NCBI GenBank assembly: GCA_027577595.1
Contig: JANBRJ010000032.1
Coordinates: forward strand, 1-64,000
DNA from: Coemansia sp. RSA 487
Taxonomy: Eukaryota; Kickxellomycota; Kickxellomycetes; Kickxellales; Kickxellaceae
Direction of reading: 5' to 3'
DNA length: 64,000 nucleotides
Position 1 is the stretch's first letter. Each line of letters begins with the position of its first letter. Shown in pieces: positions 1 to 11,900 of this stretch. A program made the position numbers and the translations under genes. The notes beneath the pieces were generated by a model, which ran no database searches, was not told the DNA's origin, and saw only the letters and a program-made list of their open reading frames with translations.

Positions 1-8
1 GTCCTTAT

Positions 9-168
9 ATGTAACAGGGGGCCGTTACATGTAGTGGGCTATTGCATTGTTAGCGTTTAGTGGCTGTGCAAACCCATGACAATGGGTTTGCCTTGCATAC
101 GACACTCACACTAGCGTGACATAGATCTTGATTTAACACATCATCCCATTCGCACCTAATGGGTTAAA
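9..168. repeat. Cluster of three hairpin-forming inverted repeats
   Basis: Three inverted repeats lie in the first 170 bases. At 9-30 the arms ATGTAAC/GTTACAT flank an 8-base spacer. At 69-90 the arms CAAACCCAT/ATGGGTTTG form a perfect 9-bp stem with a GACA loop. At 132-168 an outer TTTAA/TTAAA pair encloses CCCATT/AATGGG. The second and third share the CCCAT/ATGGG core. They sit just upstream of the recognisable LINE coding sequence. Whether they belong to the element, to an older repeat or to the host is unknown. Confidence 0.55.
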
Positions 169-235
169 GCTCATTTGGTAAATTTTTAATTACTAACTGT
201 GCATTGAATTAGTGAGAGAGCGCCCAGTCTCAGGT

Positions 236-2290
236 ACGATGGACTGAGCAAGGGGAACCCTGCCCAGATATTCCTTCCAACTGATAAAAGCTCGCATATA
301 ACATAATTCCTGGCTGCTGAGCCGGAAAGCATCAAGGTACGTCTCAGAGAATTATACTCCAAGCTATTTGACTCAGCGCCTGTAGACACAACAGCCCAGG
401 GTGAGCTGCTACGATATTGGCCAGATGAGCTGATACAAGCATTAGCTTTTACTGTCAATTGTTGCTGGGAACAAGAAATAGTTCTGAATTCCTGGCACCA
501 TATGCAAGTTACCCTTCTGCTCAAAATGGGCGACCTGTGTAGTCTGGGCAACTGGCGATCTCTCTCTCTCTCTCCGACACTGACGTCAAGCTTATAAGGA
601 AGCCCTCATTGCTCGCTTACAGCGCGAAGTCAATCTGATTATTAGCCAGTACTAAACAGGTTTTATAAAGGGGCGATCTATTTTCATGAACATTCATATG
701 GTACACACGTCAATAGCATGTGGCAAACTGGACCCAGCAAAAATCATACGATCGAGTTGGCTAGGATTACTTTGATAGATGCTTAGAGCACTGTGGCATG
801 GGTCCTCCTTTCCGAAGCATGATTCGCAACATCCATCGAGGTAGTGAAGCCCGTATCTGGTTTAGCCGATGGCTAACCGAACCAGTGGAGATATGCCAGG
901 GCCTCAGGCAAGGGGATCCGCTGTCACTGCTGCTGTACAACGTCGTTGCTGAGCCGTTGCTACATTACTTCCTCCACCATCTTAATTGTCAGCATCTAGC
1001 TGGGTATAACCTCCATGCTATAATCTTCACTGACGAAATAGCAATGGCTGTGTCCTCCGGAGCCAACATGGCGGCTTTCAGGAGGGTAGTTGATCTTTAT
1101 AGCCACGCATCGAATGCTAGGTTCAACAGTGACAAGGCTGAGGTCTTGTGTATTGTCAATCCAGCGTTTACGATCCCATATGACTCGCCACAAGGAAATG
1201 AGACCATTCGGTACCTTGGCATCCTGTTTAGCGGAAACAGTGTAGCAGTAGATCAGATGGAAGGCAAGATTCATAATGATATCCAAGCAAGGATTGAGCG
1301 CTGGGGCGACCGCTGCATATCCCAAATGGGACGTGGGATGCTTGCGAACACCGTCTTGCTGGCTAAGATGTGGCATGCTGCGCATATCGTGTCATTTTCC
1401 GACTCCTTTTATTAAAGCGTTACAGAGAAACTACGCCGATGCGTGTGGAATTGCAACTGCAACAAACTGACATGGAATGTAGTCACTGAATCAAAAAAGC
1501 TCGGAGGGCTCGGGCTCTTAACGAATACCTCACCAAAATCAAACATCGTCCATATTTCCCCCTGTTGGATGATCAATGTATCCCTGCGTTAAATCGGAAG
1601 ATCCTAGCGTTCTGGAGCCGTGTGCTTCAAAGTTGGTTTGCAGTCAAAGGAAAATTCATGATCAATACTTTTACATGTCCTGTTGATGTGCTACCTTGCC
1701 TGTCACTAGAACATCCAGGTACATTCAGACAGTTTTGCATGCCCAAAAGCCTAATCAAAGAGTTTTATGCTGAGGTCATGTACACCTTGGGCGATTTGTT
1801 CATGCGCGATCCCGTTTCTGGGGCTGATATCACGAAAGACAACATTGTAGCTGAGCGGTTTGTGACATCCTAGATTAGAATGCATATCAGCCCCGAACCA
1901 GCGATTCCAGCACGAATGCACAACTGGCCAGCCAACCATGAATCATATACAATCCGGGCTGAAGCCCTTATTCGATTACGACTCTTTCATCCGCCAGTAC
2001 CGTCTATCTTTCGGAAGAGCGATACAAACGTCGACTGCAGTTGAGATTATATGGTGGAATAAAGGGGACATGGCTAATATTAATAGCGGAACGAGTAATG
2101 AGATAAACACGCAACGGCTAGAGCCATAGTGGGCGAGTCTCCACAAAATTCCGCGAACAATAAATCTATAAATTGTTTGTGACTGTTTTTCCATATGCTA
2201 TTCAGCCAGGTTCTGCTTGCTCTGCCACAAAGGCTCTAAAAAGTGTATTGTTTTTTGTCTGGGGCATATATGTTCCCAGTCTCAGCCCTG
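236..2290 (+). mobile_element. Decayed non-LTR retrotransposon (LINE), reverse-transcriptase and 3' region
   Basis: Several reading frames on the plus strand carry LINE reverse-transcriptase hallmarks in the right order. A linker stretch (322-594) contains RLRELYSKLFDSAPVD and LLLKMGDLCSLGNWRSLSLS, like the LLPKKGD..NWRPISL block. TGFIKGRSIFMNIHMVHTSI (656-715) follows, then SYDRV and DYFDRCLEHCGMG (744-803). An open frame (798-1415) carries ICQGLRQGDPLS. A cysteine/histidine knuckle-like CLLCHKGSKK lies near 2214-2245. The copy is dead: there are in-frame stops near 245, 653 and 762, frame changes near 597 and 743, and the catalytic (F/Y)ADD box reads FTDE. The endonuclease part is not recognisable. 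The open frames at 1565-1873 and 1938-2129 probably belong to its C-terminal region. The family looks like fungal LINEs of the Tad-like type, which is inferred from motifs only. Confidence 0.85.
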
Positions 2291-2316
2291 GTTCAATTCC
2301 TGGACGAAGCATTTTT
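2287..2316 (+). other. tRNA-like T-arm and oligo-T at the LINE 3' end
   Basis: CCTGG-TTCAATT-CCTGG forms a T-arm with one mismatch and contains a B-box match (GGTTCAATTCC). It is followed by an acceptor-like ACGAAGC, an A, and TTTTT. No matching 5' acceptor strand or D-arm is visible upstream, so this is at most a tRNA relic or a tRNA-like 3' tail of the retroelement. Confidence 0.3.
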
Positions 2317-3572
2317 CTTTTTAATTTTAGACAATAGATGCTGACCGTTCGCTGTATGAATAGACGATCTTTTATGGAGCTAAAATGTTTTTCTTCTAGG
2401 AAAGCCCTAGTTAAACAACAGCTAGTGTGATAACGATTAGGTTCGCGAGCTACCGAGCTGCCATCATTATCATAATTTTTTACATAGCTTAAACGGCTAT
2501 AAAAGCCAATGTTTTGTTAGAATAAGGATGATGAAGGACTTTAGCTCCGTCTCCTCATTGTCCTATGTTGAAAAATAAGGACTGTTGTGACAGTGAGTCC
2601 TTGTTTAGCTAACCCAAACCCACGGCTATATGAGCAAAGCCATATAAAAATCTCTACAAACTCTATACACTTGTCATCTTTTGCAACACCGCTCTATTGA
2701 CCTTATTTCAAAAGAAATATAAGCAAAACGCTGTGCGTCATAGCTGAGTTCAAAAGTGTTGAAGGGATACATAGCGCTATACGTCGAGCGTTGTTAAGCT
2801 GTAGACATATATCGCATAATACAAAGCATAGAGCATAGGGGTGTACGAAAAGAAATAAAAACAGTCGAATAAACAGCTAATGAAAAAGAAAGCTATTCTT
2901 TTGGAAAGTCATATTTTAGTAAACATATTGTTGGCTGAACTGCTGAAAGAATAGGTGTCGACTTACCATCAATGCATACATTCATTGCACATTATAGTGC
3001 CTCCAAAACAAAGAGTAGTTTGAGGTTATAACGATTTCTCAACTCAGTATCGTTGATATCTAGAACACGCATACTTTTCTTATATTTTGTATTGGCGGCT
3101 GTAAACGATGCATTCTCTCGCAAACAACAGAAAACGCTCGACTTTCGCACATCGTCGAAGCCCTGCTTCATTAACGTCTGTTTTAAAAATCTCTCTTTCT
3201 CCCAGATAGCATATGACTATCCGTACTTTTTGGATTCAAAGCTCGACGTCATCCTTACAACATGATGGACTGTGGGTTGGATAAAAAAAGAAAAACTTTG
3301 TTAGCTGAAAGTGACAATTGCAGAAGCTTGTTTTCCTGTTTAATTTTGTGGAGTTTACATTGACTGTTTGACTATAAGAATGCATGCATGAGTATGACTG
3401 ACACCTTTACAAAAATGTCTTGAACGAAAAGGTCCTCACTCTCAGCTTTGCTTCCACTATTTTGCGAGCTAGCCTTGCTTTCCCCCTTTTTTCTAGCACA
3501 TAGCTTTTCAAAAACAATAATAGATACACAAAAAAGAAAGCTACGAAGCCGCAAATAGACTGACGACGATAT
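2317..3572. other. AT-rich intergenic region, no gene seen
   Basis: The stretch between the LINE remnant and the GT69 gene has no convincing coding frame. A 70-codon open frame at 3053-3265 begins with a hydrophobic segment, but it has no recognisable homology or composition. The promoter of the downstream gene should lie in the last few hundred bases. Confidence 0.5.
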
Positions 3573-4892
3573 ATGCGTGTTCTGACTGTTCGGCGAACAC
3601 TGATTGCGCTGGGAGCCTTGCTTGTTTTGGGCATGGCTGGAGCGTGCTGCAGGGCTTTCAGACACATCGTTACCCATCAAGAGATTCTCGCCAGAACCGG
3701 AAACGCCGATGCACACAGTCGATACGTGAAAGAATGGCTTCTGGCCGGACCACTACCCTCCAGTTGGAGTGCCTCGCGGACAAGAACCCAGAACCAGCAG
3801 CAGGCTCTTGACGGCTTTGCGGGATATCTGCAAGCAGCACACTACAGCGTAAACGGCGAAAAGCTGACCTTGTACTGCGGGAAAGGCAGCTTTGACGAAA
3901 AACATGCGAAATCAGCCAACAGTAGGTACCAACATATCATAAATGGAAAGAGGCCTAGCAGGATACTAGTGGCAGCAAACCTATACAATAACGAGCAGAT
4001 TTTGCCAAACATGGCGGCACAGCTGCTAGAACTTGCACGGATACTGGGACCAGAACGCCTGTTTATCTCGATCTACGAAAATGGATCGCAAGACAGAACA
4101 AAGGAGATGCTCCATATGCTTGGACGAGCGCTTTTATCCTTGAATATCCCTCATAGCATCGAGACAGACCGCACAGAAAGACCAAAGCGGCGACATCGGA
4201 TAGAGTACATGGCAGAGCTGCGCAACCGGGCGATGGAGCCCTTGTACAGAAACGGATCGATGGGTTTTGACAAGGTTGTGTTTGTGAACGACGTGTTTTT
4301 CTGTGCTCCGGATGTCCTTGAGCTGATCCACCAGGCGGAAACGCAGAATGCACATATGACGTGCGCAGAGGACTTTGTGTTCAAACACGGGAGCCTTTCG
4401 TTCTACGACACCTGGGTTGCGCGCGATATGCTTGGACGGGCGTTCAAGACCAGACAGCGCAACATTGCAGACGACGGCGGTGCGCTTGCCGGGCAGCTGC
4501 ATGGACGGCCGTTTCAGGTGCAGTGCTGCTGGAACGGCATGTCGGTCATTGACGCGCGAGTGTTTGCCGGGCGCAAGGGCATTAGGTTCCGGCGTGGCGC
4601 CGACGGGGAGTGCTCCGCATCCGAGTGCTCGCTCCTGTGCAACGACATGTGGGCGCGCGGGTTTGGGCGGCTGGTTGTGGTCCCGCGCGTCAAGGTGTCG
4701 TACGAGATGCAGACGCGCGACCATCTGCGGATGCCACTGCACGTTCCGCGCAGTCTGCCGTTCAGTGAACGCCAGCCCGAGCGTGAGATTGCCTTTAGGT
4801 CGGCGCCTGAGTCTGTGTACTGCCATCCCCTCAACAGCATCGGCACAACAGTTCCCGACGGTGTGCCTTCGTTTGTCCCGCTTGCTGGCTAA
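3573..4892 (+). CDS. GT69 family glycosyltransferase (CAP59/CMT1-type alpha-1,3-mannosyltransferase-like)
   Basis: The product is 439 residues, uninterrupted, starting at the first in-frame ATG. An N-terminal hydrophobic segment (about residues 8-28) follows a short basic stretch (MRVLTVRR), which suggests a type II Golgi membrane anchor. The lumenal domain has the CAP59/CMT1 pattern: RILVAANLYNNEQILPNM, then LFISIYENGSQDRTKEML, then FDKVVFVNDVFFCAPDVLEL. In that last string the ND element sits where the family has its nucleotide-sugar/metal-binding acidic motif. WNGMSVIDARVF and a Cys-rich ECSASECSLLCND stretch follow. In Cryptococcus, relatives act in capsule and mannan synthesis as GDP-mannose-dependent enzymes. 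Here a role in cell-wall or glycoprotein mannosylation is inferred, and the donor and acceptor cannot be read from sequence. The 3' half is notably GC-rich compared with the flanks. Confidence 0.85.
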   Translation: MRVLTVRRTLIALGALLVLGMAGACCRAFRHIVTHQEILARTGNADAHSRYVKEWLLAGPLPSSWSASRTRTQNQQQALDGFAGYLQAAHYSVNGEKLTLYCGKGSFDEKHAKSANSRYQHIINGKRPSRILVAANLYNNEQILPNMAAQLLELARILGPERLFISIYENGSQDRTKEMLHMLGRALLSLNIPHSIETDRTERPKRRHRIEYMAELRNRAMEPLYRNGSMGFDKVVFVNDVFFCAPDVLELIHQAETQNAHMTCAEDFVFKHGSLSFYDTWVARDMLGRAFKTRQRNIADDGGALAGQLHGRPFQVQCCWNGMSVIDARVFAGRKGIRFRRGADGECSASECSLLCNDMWARGFGRLVVVPRVKVSYEMQTRDHLRMPLHVPRSLPFSERQPEREIAFRSAPESVYCHPLNSIGTTVPDGVPSFVPLAG

Positions 4893-5618
4893 ATCATTTT
4901 ATGTAATCACACTGCACGTGATTTGATTTATTCCCATCCAGTCTTTTCTTGGTACAGCCAGCACAGCCAATTAAAGCGCTTGGTTGTCAAAAAAGCGAAA
5001 ATTTTGCCCCACAACAAGAATGGAGAAATTGTGAGCTGAGAGGCGGTTCCAGCAAACCCACTCTTCAAACATTTAATGAATGCGCCAGATCCTTGCTTGG
5101 GTAACTACAGGCGAATCTATGGCCAGATACAGACAATATTCTATTGGGATGAGATGAACGAGGGAAGGGACGCAGGAGACCCAAAGAAGTGCGGGGAGGG
5201 AAAAACACACCAAAACAAACCCCTGAAAATACTGCCTGTATTTGCAGGGGAGGGGAAGATTAAGCAGAAATATTTTTATGCCTTGAGCAGTACCACCCGC
5301 TCTACGCCTTTTGTCAGCCATAGACTCCGCTCTCTTTCTTTTTTTCTTTGTTGAATCTTGCTGTGTTTTTTGCTAGTTGGTACAATACACTCGTTTTGGA
5401 GCCTCCTTCTATACTTCTTTTACATTCTGACCGTGCAATCCCGCTCTCTTTGTGCTTTTAATCTCTTGACCAAACAAAGCGCATTTCGCTCTATTTAAGC
5501 AAGCAGTTCTTGCATCGCTCAACAATAAAGCAGCGACAAAGGGGAGCCTGTTTCTTCATATCCCTATCTAGCTATCGTCACTTCTTCTAGCTTACTTGTT
5601 GTTTGAACTCTCTTAGAA
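4893..5618. other. Intergenic region with the transportin promoter
   Basis: No coding frame of interest lies here. A TATA-like CTATTTAAG at 5491-5499 lies about 120 bases before the transportin ATG and could be its core promoter. Pyrimidine-rich tracts surround it. Confidence 0.4.
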
Positions 5619-8600
5619 ATGGAGTGGCAGCCGGAGCCAGAAAGCCTCAAGCAGCTTATCCAGCTTTTCAACAGCACACAGACCGCCGACAATGTAGTCC
5701 AGCAACAGAACAACCAGGTATGTTTGTCACATTTTTTGCAGTCTGCTCCTATATGTTTTTGGTCAAGACGCTGCCCTTTCTTTTGAAGCCAGCCATTATC
5801 CCCTGGTATAATAACGGCTTGTCTGGTTGCGCGTGTGCTTAATTCGGAGCTACAAAACCGCTCTATTCTGCATTGCATTTACTTCGCCAAAATGCAGATT
5901 TGGATGTCTTATCCTTATAGCCTCTCGCCTTGGCTGATATTAGTACGAAGGAGAAGAGAATATTGGTAGCCCAAATTCAGCCCAAATTCGCACTCTGGCG
6001 TTTTGCACAAACAAAGCGTACCACATATACTAACAGGATTGTATTTGCATATTTTGTATCTGGGTTTCTTTACTGCGGCTATTTATAGCGCCTGGAGGAG
6101 CTAAGAAAAGTTCCAGACTTTATCAACTACCTGCTGTTCGTGCTGGTTGTGATGAAGGAGGAGAACTCGATGGTGCGTGCCGTGGCCGGGCTGCTCCTGA
6201 AGAACAATGTACGCCAGGAGTTTGTCAACATCCCGCCGCATGTGCTGGACTACGTGAAGCGCAAATCCATCGATGCGATCGGTGACCCAGACACGCTGGT
6301 GCGCCACACCCTAGGCACAGTCATCGCCACAATCGTTGCCCTGGGTAAAATCAGGAATTGGCCCGAGATCCTTCCGCGGCTGATGCAGCTGCTCGACTCA
6401 AGCGAGTACGCAGTCGTTGAGGGTGCATGGGATATTCTGCGCAAGATCTGCGAGGAGTGCGACCACGAGCTCGAGGAGCCAATGGACGACGGGACCCGTC
6501 CTCTGAACGTAATGATCCCAAAGTTCCTGACGTTCTTCAGCTCCGAATCGCCGGCTCTGCGCGAGTACGCGATCTCCACGACCACGCTGTTTGTGGGGCA
6601 GCGCTCCGAGTGCATGCAGCCCATGATTGATACGTTTGTAGTTGAGCTGTTTAAGCGTGCAAACGACGACAACGCCGACGTCCTCAAGGCCGTGTGCAAG
6701 GCTGTTGTTGCGCTTGTCGAGACGCGCCCCGACAAGCTTATGCCCGAGCTGGAGAACGTCGTGAACTACATGATCCACACAACACAGCACGACGACCCCG
6801 AAATAGCCATGGAGGCGTGCGAGTTCTGGCTTAGCTTCTGCGAGCAGGAGGAGCTTGTCGAGAGCCTGAAGCCGTTCCTCGGACGGGTCATTCCGACGCT
6901 TATGCGCGGCATGGTGTACTCGGAGGAGGATCTGCTTTTACTGGACAACGACGACGACAATGCGGTGGTTCCCGATCTAGACCAGGACATCAAGCCTCGC
7001 CACCACCGCGCACGCACGCATGAGCACCACCAGGCCGAGGGCGGCGCCGGCTCGTCCAACGGCGAGGGCGAGGATGACGACGACGACGACGACGACGACG
7101 ACTATTTCAGCGACGACGACGACGAGGACGTCTATGCCGAGTGGAACCTTCGCAAGTGCTCAGCCGCGAGTCTCGATGTGATGTCGAGTGCCTTTGGCGA
7201 CCAGATCCTAGAGTTCGTGTTGCCGGTTCTCAGGGAGGAGCTGGAGAGCGAGGACTGGCGTGTCAAGGAGGCAGGCATCCTTGCCCTTGGCGCAATTGCT
7301 GACGGCTGTATGTCTGGCATGGAGCCCCACCTGCCGACGCTTCTCCCGTTCCTTATCCGGTGGTTCAAAGACGAGAAGGCGCTGGTCCGCTCGATTGCAT
7401 GCTGGTCGGCCAGCCGCTACGGAAAGTGGGCGATCTTTGGGTCGGAGCCCAACACGATGAAGGTTTACTTTGAGCCCTTGCTTGGCGGTCTGCTCGAGAC
7501 GATGATGGACAACAACAAGCGCGTGCAGGAGGCTGCGTGCAGTGCATTTGCCACCATAGAGGAGGATGCCGGACTGTACATGGTCGCGTACATTCAGCCT
7601 GTTCTTGAGACGCTTGTCCGCGCCTTTGGCCTGTACCAGCGGAAGAACCTGATCATTCTGTACGACGCGGTTGGCACGCTTGCAGAGGCTGTCGGCCCCG
7701 AGCTGAACCAGCCGCAGTACGTCCAGATGCTGATGCCGCCGATCATCGAACGGTGGAACAACCTACAGGCCGACGACCAGCACATGTTCCCGATATTCGA
7801 GTGTCTGTCGGCGACCGCCTTAGCGCTTGGGCCAGGATTCAAGCCGTACGCAGAGCACATCTACGAGCGCAGCGTGCAGATCATCGCTGAAACACTGCAG
7901 ATGTGCCAACAGGCATCGCAGGACATGTCGATCGAGGCTCCCAACAAGGATCTGGTCATCGTTGCGCTCGATCTTATTAGCGCCATCGTGCAGGCGCTGG
8001 GCGAGGACTCGCAGCCGCTTGTTGCGCAGCACAACAGCTTTGCACTGCAGCTTGTTGGCATGTGCATGGTCGACCCAGAGGCCGATGTTCGGCAATCGAC
8101 GTTTGCTTTGCTGGGCGACCTTGCCATGCACTGCTTCCCGCTGCTTCTGCCGCAGCTTGATGGGATCATGCAGCAGCTGATTCCCCAGATCGACCGCAAC
8201 TTCTCGCACCTCAATGTGTGCAACAACGCGGCATGGTCGGTGGGCGAGGTGGCACTCAAGGCGGGCGAGGAGCACATGAAGAGCTACGTCAACCCGCTGC
8301 TTGAGCGCCTGGTTCCGCTGCTCAACAACGAGAACACGCAGCTGACGCTTGCCGAGAACGCAGCAATCACCATTGGACGCATGGGGCTCGTGTGCCCGTC
8401 GGCTGTAGCGCCCCATCTCGATGCCTTTGCGCAGCGCTGGTGCATCGTGCTGGCGCCTGTCAAGGACAACGAGGAAAAGGCGTCTGCATTCCGAGGGATG
8501 ATGACGATGATCGGAACCAACCCACAAGGGATCTCCAAGGCCTTCTTGTTCTTCTGCCAGGCTGCACTCAACTGGCAAACACCCGACCATGTTCTGCTGG

Positions 8601-8719
8601 ACATGTTTGTCCAGACATTTGCTGGGCTCAAGCAGCTCGCAGGCAGCGAGTGGGAATCTAGCCTGAGCATGTTGGACCCACAGTCCCGCCAGGCGCTCAG
8701 CGACAGGTTCAATGCCTAG
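5619..8719 (+). CDS. KAP104: Transportin-1/Kap104, karyopherin beta-2 nuclear import receptor
   Basis: There are two exons. 5619-5717 encodes a 33-residue N terminus beginning MEWQPEPESLKQLIQLF. A GTATGT...TTATAG intron (5718-6088) follows, then 6089-8719, giving 909 residues against about 898 for human TNPO1. The start was chosen because exon 1 matches the transportin N terminus (EWKPDEQGLQQILQLL in human) and joins in phase. HEAT repeats run throughout; typical blocks are RPLNVMIPKFLTFF, EAACSAFATIEEDAG and ENAAITIGRMGLVCP. The HEAT-8 acidic loop is present near residues 335-383, with a run of about ten Asp and then the EWNLRKCSAASLDV anchor. In other species this loop releases cargo on RanGTP binding. 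The protein imports PY-NLS cargo such as hnRNPs. It converges on the ZGRF1-like gene with a 190-bp gap. Confidence 0.95.
5718..6088 (+). other. Intron of the transportin gene
   Basis: A phase-0 intron of 371 bp with donor GTATGT and acceptor TTATAG. It separates the 33-codon first exon from the main exon. It has short open frames but nothing that looks coding. Confidence 0.85.
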
Positions 8720-8909
8720 ATCTCTGCAGGAATGAAGAGCACATTCTAATAACCTTTTTACCCATATCTCCCCCCCTTTGCGGTTGCTAGCACTCCAGCA
8801 ATGGCTCCATCTCAAATCTGCGAGATGTAGCACTAATAGCTTTTTTGAAATTATAGTTTTTTTTATCGTTTTCTTAGTTTTTTTTCCTCCCTTAATCAAA
8901 AGATTTTTT

Positions 8910-11900
8910 TTACATCTCATCCAAGTCAACATCCAAACAGTCGATGAGATCATCGTCAACATCAGCAATGGCAATGTCTTCGGGCTGGTCGATGAAGTCA
9001 AGGCTAGGAAGCGACCATTGCTGCGATAGCAGCCCGCCAACGACTCCTTCGTCGAGATAGTCATCGTGCAGGCTGTTGCTTTCGTCATCGCCACTCTCTA
9101 TTTGATTCTGGTCGATACCGCTGTGCGAACCTTGACTGCTTGTCTCCAACAGATCAGAGATCTGCTTTTCGATGCCATGCTCGGCAGCAGAGGCAGCCAG
9201 ACGGTTAAGGAACGTCTGCGCAGACACGGCGCCCAGCCCGCCCTCGTCCTCGCGGCAATACTCAATGATCCTTCTCCACATTGCATTTGTCTCGAGCAGT
9301 CGGCGACATCCTAAGATCACGCAGTGGGTGCGCGCGCGGGATAGCGCAACGTTGACGCGGTTCGGGTTGGAAATAAACCCGATCTTGTTTGTCCGCACAC
9401 ACGAAACAATGATGACCTCGCGCTCGGACCCCTGGTACGCATCGACGGTGCTTACTTGCACACGGCTGTGCTCGCCAAGGAACGCCGTCAACTGCTCTTG
9501 CAGCATGTCTGCCTGTGTCTTGTACAGCGCAATGATGCCGATGGACTCGGGCTGCACGCCGCCATGGATAAACCGGCGGACCAGCTGCGCCGCCATGTCA
9601 ATCTCGCCCTTGTTGAAGAACGACTGCGATTTGCCCTGCTGCTTTTCCTGGCCAGCAGTGTCGAGGAAGGAGAGCGGCGGGATGCCAGAAACAAATGGCG
9701 GCCGATCGCCCGGAGATATGCCGTGGAGCAGCTTTCCACCGTAGAATAGCTGGCTGCACAGGGAGCCGATTCGCGGGTGGCACCGGTACTGCGTCGACAG
9801 GAACTGTGGCCGGTGGCCCATCTCGACTAGCCGGTCAAAGAGCGCCCGATCCAACCCCTTGCCCTCCGCGTCTTTGGTCACCCGCGTAGTCAGCGTCGGC
9901 GGCAGCTGCAGCGGATCGCCGACCAGAACCAGCCGCTGGCACCGTGCATTCACCAGTGCGATCAGCGCCATGGGCTCGACTATCTGGCAAGCCTCGTCCA
10001 GAATGACAAGCGGGAAGCTGGCGCTCTGCAGCGCAGCAGTTGCCGCAGACAGACACGTGGTGCCGATTACAAACGTATTGTCTATGGTCTCCTGCGAGCG
10101 TTGTTGGCGGAGCTTCTGAATAGCCGTGCAGATTGCGTCGTGCTCGGACTCGTTGCCAGCGACCTCCAGCATGGACTCGAGCTCCTTGATGTCGTCGGAT
10201 GCGCTGCTCGAGGAGCGACATACGTACGGCAGGATCTGCTTTGATATGCGCTTGAGGTTGCCGACACGCAGGAACTGGTCGTACCCCTGCTTAAGCAGCG
10301 CAGCTAGCATGTTGTCAACGGCAAAGTTTGTCATTGAAGACACAAGCACTCGAAGCGGCGGAGACTGCGGAGTAGTGGATGCTGACGATTTGCTGTTGCA
10401 ATGATTGCCGTGTCCCTGGCTCTCCGGTAGCTCTTCAGCATATGCATCAAACCGAGAGTCTGGATCGGCTGTGCTCGTCCTGTTGAATATGCTTGGGAAC
10501 TCGTTAGCGATTTCGTCCAGGCAAATGGTGATCACGCTGACTATAAAGCTCTTTCCCGTCCCAAACGGCCCATGGACCACGGTGATCGGCGAGGTGTCTT
10601 CAGCTGGGATGTATATCGAGACGGCTGACATGACAACCTGGCGCAGGATATGAAACTGGTTCTCGTTCAAGCGAAACTCCTGGCGCTTCTCCTTCAAAAT
10701 GACAGCGATCCGGTCAAGGACATCATCCACTTTGCAAGCGTCGTCGCAGGAAAAAGATGGTGGTCGCAGTGATTCTTCTCCGGCAGGCTGCATCTTCAAA
10801 AGATGCGGCAAGACCGGGAGCGAGTCAGGACTGAGACTCTCTTCGACGCTGTCGATCATGCTCCAGTCGGAGGCCGAGTCCAAGCAGCGGACAGCAACGA
10901 TTCCGGATACAGCCTTTTCAGCCGCCGACATGCGCTTCCGGCCCCCGCTGCTTTCGCCGAGTCTGTTGAATAGCCGCGACGCGGCCTTTGCATCCTCATC
11001 GCCAACCAGCTTCAGCTCCAGTGTGTTGTTTTTGGATGGCCCGAAAAAAGCGCTGCGCGCCAAGAGCGTCGTTTCCGTGGGAAAATCTTCACCAGTTGAT
11101 ATGGCCCACGTATCGTCTTTCGCATATCCAGCATATGCCTCTCGTCTGCTCAATTCAATTACGATGCTATCGCCCTTGGCAAGCGAAACCGATCCTTTAT
11201 TAAGCTGCGCCTTGAATGCGACGTTGTCCATAAACGGCTGACGGATAGTGCAGTCCTCGAAATATAGCACACCAACGCCTTTGCATGCCTGAGCCAGGCT
11301 AGGTCCCTTGCCTCCGCCACCAAACATGTGTCCGTTGCGCTTCCACTGCGGCTTTCGCTTCTGTGTTGTGGTGTTGCTTGCTGCGCTGGAATCGGCCAGC
11401 TGGTTTGAGCCCTCGTGCTTCTCGCGGGCCACGAAAAAGTACCTGATTGCAAGAGCCGAAAGCTCTGCCATCAGGTTTTCGCGGAGAAGCTCGGAAAACT
11501 TTTTCTGGTATACGCCCCACTCGGCAAACGTGACCGGCGCAGCCAGCTTTCGCGGAGGGCCAAAGCCGTAGCCCTTGGAAATGCTGACATGTTGCAAGAG
11601 CTCGCCTCGCTTTGGGAAATGAAGATACGGTGGCACTTGCGACTCTGGCGGGATAAAGGCCGCTCGTTTCGACACGGCTCTCTTCTCTGGCAGCATGTTG
11701 CTTCCGGTTAATGGCACTGCTGGAACTACAATGGCATCTCCCACCAGCTCTTGATCCGACAACGACACGCTAGACACTCGCTTGAGCAGCTTAAGCTTTT
11801 GCAGCCCCTTCCGTGCGAGCTTTGGCTTTTCAGGCTGATCGGTCGCTTCGGCAAGCGTGGCCTTGTGTCGTCGCTTTAGCCGGCCTTGCAGCTGGAGCAC

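Noticed and set aside
4134-4826. 230-codon minus-strand frame inside the GT69 gene
   Set aside because: Shadow frame opposite a well-supported gene.
7820-9094. 424-codon open frame on the minus strand across the end of transportin
   Set aside because: Antisense shadow of the GC-rich, codon-biased transportin frame, which has clear homology; the minus frame has no recognisable motif.
8910-9100. PCNA-binding (PIP) box in the acidic C terminus of the ZGRF1-like helicase (QQWSLPSLDF)
   Set aside because: The aromatic pair and spacing of a PIP box are not met.
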